Assembly (NCBI GenBank): GCA_047620825.1
Contig: JBLHOC010000132.1
Span: forward strand, 1 to 8,696
Source of the DNA: UBA987 sp047620825
GTDB taxonomy: Bacteria; Bacteroidota; Bacteroidia; NS11-12g; UBA9320
Length of the DNA stretch: 8,696 nucleotides
Direction of reading: 5' to 3'
The position numbers and the translations under genes were made by a program. The notes under the pieces are model-generated. The model ran no database searches. It was given only the letters and a program-made list of their open reading frames with translations, and was not told the origin of the DNA. Positions 1 to 6,900 of this stretch are shown here, piece by piece; positions within the stretch are counted from its first letter, which is position 1, and each line of letters starts with the position of its first letter.

Positions 1-2
1 AA

Positions 3-89
3 GGTGGTGGTTGCGTTATTATGTCAAACGGAACCAACTTACCTGTGTCTGAGCGTAAAAAATCCAATCTAATGGCCGCAATTAAGTAA
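3..89 (+). CDS. LytTR-family response regulator, C-terminal end only (5' partial)
   Basis: Only the last 28 codons and the TAA stop (87-89) lie in the window. The peptide reads GGGCVIMSNGTNLPVSERKK and then a short helix ending in AAIK. This matches the end of a LytTR DNA-binding domain, where a beta-hairpin ('v.m.nG..lPVSrrkk') precedes the last helix. In Bacteroidota this domain usually sits behind a receiver domain and is paired with a LytS/YehU-type histidine kinase; neither is visible here. The stop is only 9 bp from the stop of the convergent HIRAN gene, with no clear terminator hairpin between them. The family call rests on a short motif, so it is fairly good but not certain. Any receiver domain, and therefore the exact class, is an assumption. 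Confidence 0.7.
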   Translation, partial: GGGCVIMSNGTNLPVSERKKSNLMAAIK

Positions 90-98
90 GCCGCTGCG

Positions 99-566
99 TT
101 AGGCGCTTTGATACACCTTCCTCATTTCAGGCTGTTGCTTTGGCGCGAACTTGGTGGAAATCGCAGGCAATGCAACAACAATATCGGTAAATACAACAAC
201 AGATAAGGCGTGTTGAGGGCTGGCTTGTAAATCTACTTTGCCAATATACACATGCATGGAAACCCCTGAATCCAGCAAATTTGCAATAACAATATTCTCG
301 GTTGAAGGTAAATATCCCAGTTTAACACCTTTCCAGAATACACCAACAGCAAAAAAGTCGTAGGCATTATCATGATCGCGACCTAATGTTAAGTCATCTC
401 CTGAACGCAACATGTCTTTCAAGTCTACAAATCCATAGTGCATAATCGAATGCAAAAAGCCATTGTACACACGAATTGGTTCATTTTTGACTCTTGACAA
501 GCCATTCGGTAAAACCACTCCAGCTGCGCCAAGGCCTAGTTTGTTTAATAAATCTGATTGTTTCAT
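99..566 (-). CDS. Stand-alone HIRAN-domain protein
   Basis: This is a 155-residue protein with one HIRAN domain at about residues 32-113. Visible family signatures are the L-x-L-x-R stretch before DHDNAYD (65-70), the central VGVFWKGVKLGYLP (74-87) and the helix following STEN (88-91) through LLDSG (97-101). HIRAN domains occur at the N-terminus of eukaryotic SNF2 helicases such as HLTF, where the domain binds 3'-OH ends of single-stranded DNA, and as stand-alone bacterial proteins of unknown role. No helicase or nuclease domain is attached here. The first 24 residues (LLNKLGLGAAGVVLPNG) look like a Tat leader hydrophobic core but lack the twin arginines, so the cellular location is uncertain. 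It is the second gene of a two-gene leftward unit, 26 bp behind the 126-residue gene, and an AAAAAG stretch sits directly before its ATG. Domain call strong; function unknown. Confidence 0.85.
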   Translation of the reverse strand: MKQSDLLNKLGLGAAGVVLPNGLSRVKNEPIRVYNGFLHSIMHYGFVDLKDMLRSGDDLTLGRDHDNAYDFFAVGVFWKGVKLGYLPSTENIVIANLLDSGVSMHVYIGKVDLQASPQHALSVVVFTDIVVALPAISTKFAPKQQPEMRKVYQSA

Positions 567-592
567 CTTTTTAATATTTATATGTTAAAATT

Positions 593-973
593 TTATCCTA
601 ATAATTCTTGAATGTCTTCCTTCAAACAACTTCTCCAAAAAGGGCGAATACAATTTCTCCAGAATTTTTTACTCGCTATGGAAAGTTCCCTCAATTCATT
701 TTTTAGTTCTAAAAGTATAAATGCACTAACCTTTGGGTGGATGAAAAATGGTTTCATATTCCACCATCCTGGATAATTTTGTTTAATGTACTTCCAAGTT
801 TCAGCCCATGAATTAAAAACAGGGAAGGAAAGCTCCAGATAGTCGTATATATCCTCCGAAGTGTCTAACATGTATACATATTCCCCATTCGCATCACGGT
901 GTCTGTTCACGGCAATTGAAAATTCTGAGGACCCTGCCTCAAAAAATCTTTGTTTATAAATTCTGTCTTGCAT
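593..973 (-). CDS. Hypothetical protein, first gene of the HIRAN unit
   Basis: I do not recognise this 126-residue protein. It has no signal peptide and no convincing membrane segment. Residues 17-90 look like a compact alpha/beta domain: a strand with FSIAVNRHRD, a strand with YVYMLDTSED (33-42), then a tryptophan-rich centre with W56, W60, W70 and W71 around NYPGWW. The C-terminal third (90-126) is helical and basic, with KKFWRNCIRPFWRS at 102-115. It starts at ATG 971-973, 83 bp from the divergent WYL regulator, and its stop lies 26 bp before the HIRAN gene, so the two are probably cotranscribed. Its position next to a putative operator makes it a likely target of the WYL regulator. Coding is supported by an uninterrupted, protein-like sequence and tight neighbour spacing; no function is proposed. 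Confidence 0.7.
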   Translation of the reverse strand: MQDRIYKQRFFEAGSSEFSIAVNRHRDANGEYVYMLDTSEDIYDYLELSFPVFNSWAETWKYIKQNYPGWWNMKPFFIHPKVSAFILLELKNELRELSIASKKFWRNCIRPFWRSCLKEDIQELLG

Positions 974-980
974 AATGCTT

Positions 981-988
981 TAATTTTG
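981..988 (+). promoter_or_regulatory. Possible Bacteroidota -7 element for the WYL regulator
   Basis: TAATTTTG matches the TAnnTTTG -7 consensus exactly on the strand of the WYL gene. It would put transcription start near 993-996, so the inverted repeat at 1009-1027 would lie just downstream of the start, a position suited to repression. No good TTTG -33 box is seen at the expected 19-21 bp spacing, and the motif is short and AT-rich, so chance is a real alternative. Confidence 0.3.
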
Positions 989-1008
989 ATTCAAACAAAC
1001 AACTCCAA

Positions 1009-1027
1009 AATGCAGCCTATCTGCATT
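1009..1027. promoter_or_regulatory. Perfect inverted repeat, candidate operator between divergent genes
   Basis: The site reads AATGCAG-N5-CTGCATT, with both 7-bp arms perfectly complementary around a CCTAT spacer. It lies in the 83-bp divergent space, 30 bp before the WYL regulator's ATG and 35 bp from the start of the 126-residue gene. Symmetric sites of this size are typical targets of dimeric helix-turn-helix regulators, so autoregulation by the adjacent WYL protein is the natural inference. The arms are too short and AT-rich to be a convincing terminator. Binding is untested. Confidence 0.5.
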
Positions 1028-1056
1028 AATGAAAAAAAACAGAAAAATTTTAGGTT

Positions 1057-2058
1057 ATGCCTTCAAATAAAGAAGCACTTGTACGGTATCGAGCCATCAA
1101 TCGATGTTTGATAAATAATAAAGTAGCCACTCAAAACGCGTTGGTTGAAGCTTGTACGGAAGCCATTGGTGCTGAAGTATCTTGGAGATCAATTGCTGGG
1201 GATATTAGCGCCATGCGTAATGATGAACAACTGGGTTACTTGGCTCCCATTAAAAATATTAAAGGACAAGGGTATACGTATACCGATCCCAAGTATTCTA
1301 TAGACAGTATACCACTGCTAAAGGAAGAATTAACGGCCATTGCTTTTGCCGCCAATGTGTTAAAACAATACAGCCATGTCGATCTGTTCTCAACGTTTTC
1401 TGAAGCCGTAGAGAAACTGAGTGATAAGGTCGAACTCCACATTAAAGAAAATGACACCACCGCTTTAGGCAATGTTATTTCATTCGAGCAAAGTAATGCA
1501 GATGGAGGAAATCAATACATTAACGACCTGTTACAACACATCAGACAGCATACCACAGTTATCATAGAATATCACTCCTTCAGCTCGAACTCTGTTAAGT
1601 CACATACGTTGCATCCCTACTTTTTGAAAGAATATAGAAATCGCTGGTATGTGGTCGGTTTTCATGAAGGATATAAACAAATTAGAACCTTGGCCTTAGA
1701 GCGTATGAAAAGTATCGTTCCCGACTACGACGCATCTTATAAACCGAGTGAATTTGACATTCAGTCGTACTATAAAGACGCAATGGGTGTAAGTATCACG
1801 CAAGAGAAACCGCAGAAAATAGTGCTAGAGCTGTCTCCCAAAGAATATCAATACATAGAAAGCCAGCCACTTCATAACAGCCAAAAACTTATTTCTCAAA
1901 ATAAGGATGAGGTTAGGATTGAGTTATTCGCTATCTTAAATTATGAGTTGAAAAGCACCCTGCTTTCAATGGGGTCAAACGTGATTGTAAAGGAACCAGC
2001 GTCGTTAAAAACCTTCATGTTGAATGAGGCTATAGAGATGATGAAACTGCACAAATAA
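1057..2058 (+). CDS. WYL/WCX-domain transcriptional regulator
   Basis: This 333-residue protein has the usual three-part layout. Residues 1-78 form a winged helix-turn-helix, with VSWRSIAGDISAMR at 41-54 as the recognition region and the wing closing at KGQGYTY. Residues 155-228 form the WYL domain: HPYFLKEYRNRWYVVGF (186-202) carries the W-Y-V variant of the name-giving motif, and the arginine in QIRTLALERM (208-217) is conserved. Residues 252-328 form a WCX-type extension. WYL domains sense ligands; in Caulobacter DriD the WYL-WCX part binds single-stranded DNA and switches on an SOS-independent damage response. The gene is divergent from the HIRAN unit, across a space with a perfect inverted repeat, so it probably controls that unit and itself. 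No Shine-Dalgarno is visible; the A-rich leader before ATG 1057 suits the phylum. Family call strong; ligand and regulon are inferred. Confidence 0.92.
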   Translation: MPSNKEALVRYRAINRCLINNKVATQNALVEACTEAIGAEVSWRSIAGDISAMRNDEQLGYLAPIKNIKGQGYTYTDPKYSIDSIPLLKEELTAIAFAANVLKQYSHVDLFSTFSEAVEKLSDKVELHIKENDTTALGNVISFEQSNADGGNQYINDLLQHIRQHTTVIIEYHSFSSNSVKSHTLHPYFLKEYRNRWYVVGFHEGYKQIRTLALERMKSIVPDYDASYKPSEFDIQSYYKDAMGVSITQEKPQKIVLELSPKEYQYIESQPLHNSQKLISQNKDEVRIELFAILNYELKSTLLSMGSNVIVKEPASLKTFMLNEAIEMMKLHK

Positions 2059-2109
2059 GAAGGTTGAACAAAATCTCGTATCTTCGAAGCACTGAAAAGA
2101 TGTAACTAA

Positions 2110-2982
2110 ATGGGCTCAAAACGTATTGTACCAATATTTCTTTTTATTGGTTTGTTAGTTAGTGGATCGTATTACTATTTGTGTAAAATAAAACAAGTAT
2201 GTGACGGCGTTTTAATCAATATAAAGTCTGACGTATCTGATACGATGGATACGAGTAATCAAGCGTTACGTCCTATGAGCTTTCGACATAATTCTGCTGA
2301 ACCAATATTAGGTGTTGAATTCGATTCAATGCGAGCAACACTGCTTAACAAACTTGGCGATCAAGATACCTTAATCATTTACGCTGTTTATTATGATGGT
2401 GAATCAGGTGGTGAAGATCTGGCCACGGAGCGGGTTGAAAATGTAAAATCCTTACTTGTTGATCATTTCGACGTGACTCGATTACTAACAGAAGTGAATT
2501 ATGACGGTGTGACAAGGGCGGATGAAAATGCAAATTTAGAAGCCGTTCAGTTTACAATCGTTTCCAATAAAATGGATGACGCTGAGTCTGAATCTGACTA
2601 CGAGGAAGAGGTGATACCAACACCATCAGTAGAACGCTTCACTGATAAAGGGATAATACATTTCCCTAAGGGATCTGTACGGAAGCTCTTAACACCAGAA
2701 GTCGTGTCGTATATCGATGAAATTGTAGTGCAATTGAATAATGATCCAAACTTGAAAGTATATGTTGAGGGTCACTCTGATAACGAGGGAGATGAAGATA
2801 GAAACCATCAATTGGGTCGTAAAAGAGCTTGGGTGGTAAAGAAATTGATTTGGGATAAAGGCATTGAACCAATTAGAATCGTAACCAGTTCTAAAGGAGA
2901 GTTAGAACCAATTAAGGACAACGACACTGAAGAGGGCCGTAGTTATAATAGAAGGGTTGAAGTAACCATAAAGGCACAATAA
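2110..2982 (+). CDS. Membrane-anchored OmpA-family protein with duplicated OmpA-like fold
   Basis: The protein has 290 residues. A hydrophobic segment at about 7-24 acts as signal or anchor; the cysteine at 25 lacks a proper lipobox (YYLC), so a lipoprotein is unlikely. The C-terminal half (about 181-288) is an OmpA-C peptidoglycan-binding domain, with GHSDNEG (221-227), LGRKRA (235-240) and NRRVE (280-284). D224 and R239 are 15 residues apart, matching the D271/R286 pair that binds diaminopimelate in Acinetobacter OmpA, so binding seems intact. The N-terminal half (about 55-152) repeats the pattern weakly (FRHNSAEPI, IIYAVYYDGESG, TERVENV), suggesting a second, degenerate OmpA fold. An acidic linker (156-167) separates them. 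There is no beta-barrel. It lies 51 bp after the WYL gene and 11 bp before the next gene, with which it is probably cotranscribed. It likely tethers the envelope to the cell wall. Confidence 0.85.
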   Translation: MGSKRIVPIFLFIGLLVSGSYYYLCKIKQVCDGVLINIKSDVSDTMDTSNQALRPMSFRHNSAEPILGVEFDSMRATLLNKLGDQDTLIIYAVYYDGESGGEDLATERVENVKSLLVDHFDVTRLLTEVNYDGVTRADENANLEAVQFTIVSNKMDDAESESDYEEEVIPTPSVERFTDKGIIHFPKGSVRKLLTPEVVSYIDEIVVQLNNDPNLKVYVEGHSDNEGDEDRNHQLGRKRAWVVKKLIWDKGIEPIRIVTSSKGELEPIKDNDTEEGRSYNRRVEVTIKAQ

Positions 2983-2993
2983 TTAATACGACA

Positions 2994-3839
2994 ATGATAC
3001 TACTAGATATTTTCGGACAAAATCCTTTTCAAGGGCCTGGTACAGGTACATTCACCGAACACTTGATGGAAATAGTTGCTATGTTGTTAGTGGCTTTTTT
3101 ACTCGGATGGTGGATTGCTAGAATTGCTGTTGCTAAATGGCGAAACAAATTCAAAGAGTCTGAATCAGAATTGTCACTTATGAAAGCAGAAGCGTTAGGG
3201 CTGGATGATAAAAAACTAGAAATTAATACACTTAACGAGAAGGTTAAACTGCTAGAGGATAAAAATAGTCGACTGCGTTTAGAAGCAAGTCAACCAGTTG
3301 TAAACTCAGCTAATTCCATATTAGAAGCGAAGTTGAAAACGCAAGATCAGCTGATTAACAAGCTTAAGGCAGATGTCGAAGACTGGAAGGGCAGACAAAT
3401 AAACTTGGACAAACAGTCTGGGATTATTAAAAAAGTAGCTACGGCAGCAAAGCCGGTTGAGCAAATAAAAAAGGTTACGAAGGATCCAATGCTGTCAGCC
3501 AAAGTGGAGACAACATCTGTCGTTGAGCCAAAAGATAAGTCTAAGGCGAAGTCAAAATCAAAAGGTAAGGCGAAGTCTAAAGAAGGTGATGATTTAAAAA
3601 AAATTGAAGGTGTTGGTCCCAAAATCGAGCAGTTATTAAACGCGGATGGAATCAAATCGTATGACGATATAGTTGCCTCAGGTGCTGATAAAATACGAGA
3701 GGTACTTTTAAAAGCAGGTCCACAGTATAAAGTTCATGACCCATCGACATGGGGAGAGCAATCTAAGTTAGCGAAAGCTGAAAAGTGGGATGAGTTATAC
3801 GAAATGCAGGCTAATCTCAAAGGAGGTAAAAAAGTCTAG
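2994..3839 (+). CDS. Membrane-anchored coiled-coil protein with C-terminal helix-hairpin-helix (COG3743-like) domain
   Basis: The protein has 281 residues. Residues 22-46 form one transmembrane helix (MEIVAMLLVAFLLGWWIA), residues about 50-140 a charged, probably coiled-coil region, and residues 182-197 a Lys/Ser/Ala/Gly-rich linker. Residues 200-277 form a domain opening with LKKIEGVGPKIEQLL, a helix-hairpin-helix, and continuing to VHDPSTWGEQ and LYEMQANLKGG. This matches the domain described as a predicted flap-endonuclease-like H3TH (COG3743), which often ends in HDP-x-TWP-x-Q and a KGG tail. The nuclease label is only predictive; no acidic metal-binding cluster is seen, so DNA or protein binding is the safer reading. 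The gene follows the OmpA gene by 11 bp and is likely in the same operon, suggesting an envelope or nucleoid-tethering role. ATG 2994 gives a sensible short N-terminus before the membrane helix. Confidence 0.82.
   Translation: MILLDIFGQNPFQGPGTGTFTEHLMEIVAMLLVAFLLGWWIARIAVAKWRNKFKESESELSLMKAEALGLDDKKLEINTLNEKVKLLEDKNSRLRLEASQPVVNSANSILEAKLKTQDQLINKLKADVEDWKGRQINLDKQSGIIKKVATAAKPVEQIKKVTKDPMLSAKVETTSVVEPKDKSKAKSKSKGKAKSKEGDDLKKIEGVGPKIEQLLNADGIKSYDDIVASGADKIREVLLKAGPQYKVHDPSTWGEQSKLAKAEKWDELYEMQANLKGGKKV
3537..3584 (+). repeat. Lys/Ser-rich low-complexity linker with a 12-bp direct repeat
   Basis: These bases encode residues 182-197 of the helix-hairpin-helix protein, a run of KSK/KAK triplets. 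At the DNA level TAAGGCGAAGTC occurs twice, at 3542-3553 and 3566-3577, 24 bp apart and in frame. It is probably a flexible, basic linker that can expand or contract by slippage. Confidence 0.6.
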
Positions 3840-3885
3840 TAATAACACGAGAAACCACCAGTTTTATATCCTTTTTTAATTCCGT

Positions 3886-3917
3886 CTTGTTTCACGAATC
3901 AATTATGCCCAATTTTG
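3886..3917 (+). promoter_or_regulatory. Candidate Bacteroidota promoter for the PNGase F-related gene
   Basis: CTTG at 3886-3889 and CAATTTTG at 3910-3917 are separated by 20 bp, the spacing expected between the -33 (TTTG) and -7 (TAnnTTTG) boxes of Bacteroidota sigma factors. Each box has one mismatch. Transcription would start near 3922-3925, giving a leader of about 12-15 bases. It sits in the 97-bp gap after the helix-hairpin-helix gene, consistent with a separate transcript for the large gene and those after it. Confidence 0.45.
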
Positions 3918-3936
3918 AGGCTTAGAGATAATATTT

Positions 3937-6900
3937 ATGTTTAAAAAAGGCTTACTAGCGTTAGTTGTACTTATCATCTCAAGTGCCGCCATAGCTCAGG
4001 ATACAACTTGGGTAAACACACTCAATTTTAGTGATATTACCAAACGTAAAGGGACTTTCATTTTTCCTGATGGGAAAACGTACCGCAAGATTAACATGCA
4101 TTACACTTTAAAGTGTGACCCCCAAACGAGTCGAGATAATTTCAACTGTGGGGAATGGGATTACTTGTCTTATGTTATAGTTCATGATAGTACGGGAAGG
4201 ATTGATAGCAACGAGTTTGAACATTCGAACTTCTTAATCGGTGATTTGTCACCAATGAGTTACGATTACTCGACCATCGCTATTTCAGATACGTTTTACA
4301 AATACAATCACTTTAGAGTCGTTACTAGTGTTACATCATCGGATTCTATAGTAATTGGTGCTGGGTCAATGAGTTCGTCTGAGGTAATAGACAATAAACG
4401 GGTGCAATACTTATATACAGCCAATGAATTAATTACAGCAGGGGTACAACCAGGAGACATAACTGCATTGTCCTTATATGTGGCAAGTGTGAATGGGTCC
4501 ATTCCAAATATGCGTATTCGGATGGCGCAAACAAATGCGACCACTTTACCAAAAATGATTGAAACAGGATTCAATGCGGTTTATGAAGGCAATTTTGTTC
4601 CAAGTTTAAACAAAGTACGTCTAGAGTCAATTGAGCCAATCAAATGGGATGGTGTTTCAAATATCGTCATAGAATTCAGTCGAGCACAAGCCCCAACGAT
4701 AGGGGCATTGACATTAGAATCGGACTTGGCATTAATTGCAGGTATTCAAGAAACGGGCGGCGACAACTATTATGAGATTAAAGACGATAACTTCATGACC
4801 ATCGAAGAGCCTGAGACAGTTTTTGCGGATGTAGATTCTGCAGTTTCTATTAGCTTTTGGGCTAAGGGTGATTCAAAATTACCATTGAATACTTCTGTAC
4901 TTGAGGCAAAAGATAAAAATGGGAAACGACTGATAAACATTCACTTTCCATGGTCAAATGGACAAGTGTACTGGGACGCTGGAAATGAAACGGGCTTCGA
5001 TAGGATTAGCAAGGCTACCGATGCAAGCGTTTACAAGAACTCGTGGAATCATTGGGTATTTACAAAAAACGTCCGTTCTGGCGCTATGAAAATTTATTTG
5101 AACGGGGTATTGTGGCACTCAGCTATAGATAAAAACCGGGATCTTGGTACAATCGCTGAATTTAGAGTAGGCAAGGGCATAAAGAATTATCAATATGCAG
5201 GAGCCATCGATCGATTGAGTATTTGGAAATCGGAATTAAACGCAGCGCAAGCTATGGGTTTAACAGAGAAAGATATTTCCATCACCCAACCAAATTTTAG
5301 CGACTTGGTGTGTGCGTTTTCATATGAAAATTATACCGCTCAAGCCTTAATGCCTTCAGATTTTAACAGTGCCATTAACGCACAATTCCGAGGTGCAACA
5401 GTGATAAAACCTTATGCAAGTGAAGCTTTTTTCAATACAGCTGAGGCTGTAAACAGACCAAAAGTGGAGTTTGTTTCGTCAATGCAACAAACTACATTAG
5501 ATTCTAGCCTATCATTTGACGTTGTACAGCGACCTCAGATTTACGTTGACGAGTTTAAGGACGCGCAGGATGTTAGGAAGCAAACCGGCATACTTGCTGC
5601 ATACGCAGGTGGATTTGTATATAGCTTCAATCCAGATGGAAGCAAAAAAGACTCTTCTGCGATCAGTGGATCTCAAACCTTAAATCAAACATTGCGTAAA
5701 TACTATATCCGTTATGAGGTGATTAACAATGTAGAAATTGCGAGATACATTACCCCTTATGGCATTGGTCTAGATTTAGGTCCAGATGGTTTTAAATGGA
5801 TTTACGATGTAACAGATTACGCTTCATTACTCGAAGGGGATGTGACTTTTACAGCTGGGAATCAACAAGAATTAATAGACCTAAGATTCGAAATGATTGA
5901 AGGCACGCCAGTGAGAGACTTAAAGGAAATCTCTTATTACATCAACCGTGAAAGTCGGTCATACAGAAATATGGCGGATGATATCAATTTTCAGAACACT
6001 GAAATTGCCCTTCATCCAGATGCAAAAACATACAAACTTGTAACTAGAATTACGGGTCATGGTCACAACACAGACGACAATACGAAGCCACATTGCTGTG
6101 AGTGGGCTGACAAACAACATTACCTCAAAATTGATGGTAAAGATGCTTTACAATGGGATATTTGGCAAGACGATAAATGTGCTTTAAATCCAATCTTTGA
6201 TCAAGGGGGCAACTGGGCTCCGCCTAGAGCTGGTTGGTGTCCTGGAGCTCCAGTGGATGACTATAACTTCGATATAACACCATTCGTTTCTGGTAATAAG
6301 GTATCGTTGGATTATGATATAGAACCTGTTCCTACGAATAACCTTGGCCAAGGTGGTGGTAACTATGTAGTGTCCATGCATTTGATGCAATATGGCGCAT
6401 ACAATTTCCAGAATGACGCAACCGTTGAGCAAATCATAAGTCCAAACAACATGGACTATTACTTGCGGATGAATCCAACTTGCGGGAAACCACAAATTCA
6501 AGTAAGGAATACAGGAAAAAACACAATTACTGAATTAGGTTTAAAATATGGTGTAGTTGGAGGAAATCCTATAACCTATTACTGGAAAGACACCTTACTT
6601 CCTGATGAGTCTAAAGTGGTAGAATTGCCATTTGCGATTTGGGATTATCTAACACCAGAAACAGGTAATAAATTCTTTGCAGAAGTTTTTACGGTCAACA
6701 ATGTTGCAGATGAATATGCAGATAACAATCGTGCAGAGTCTGAATTTGATATTCCAAACATGGCACCAAAAACGTTCACGGTGTACTTCAGAAACAATAC
6801 CATTGCAGATGCGTCACTACAGATATTCGATGACGGAGGTACTGTTGTTTACGAACAACTTGATGCTCCTGGAGGTCAGTTAATCAAAGAGGACATTACC

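Noticed and set aside
90..106. GTTAGGC at 98-104 resembles one half of an integron attC core site, and the region could be a terminator between convergent genes.
   Set aside because: No matching RYYYAAC partner was seen at attC distance and there is no integrase. GCCGC/GGCGC do not pair as a clean stem and no U-run follows.
2082..2089. CTTCGAAG palindrome with a TATCTTCG sequence before the OmpA-like gene.
   Set aside because: The palindrome is only 8 bp. The -7-like sequence has a mismatch and the nearest TTG is 12 bp away rather than 19-21 bp, so neither an operator nor a promoter is supported.
3001..3839. Annotation of the helix-hairpin-helix protein as a nuclease.
   Set aside because: COG3743 is described as a predicted 5' nuclease, but no catalytic acidic cluster is visible here and the protein is membrane-anchored, so only a binding domain is claimed.
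6184..6501. Minus-strand open frame of 105 codons.
   Set aside because: It lies wholly antisense to the conserved RAGWCPG part of the PNGase F-related gene and its translation shows no recognisable motif.
6677..6883. Plus-strand open frame of 68 codons in another frame of the large gene.
   Set aside because: It is overlapped by a continuous, domain-rich frame, and its composition is not protein-like.
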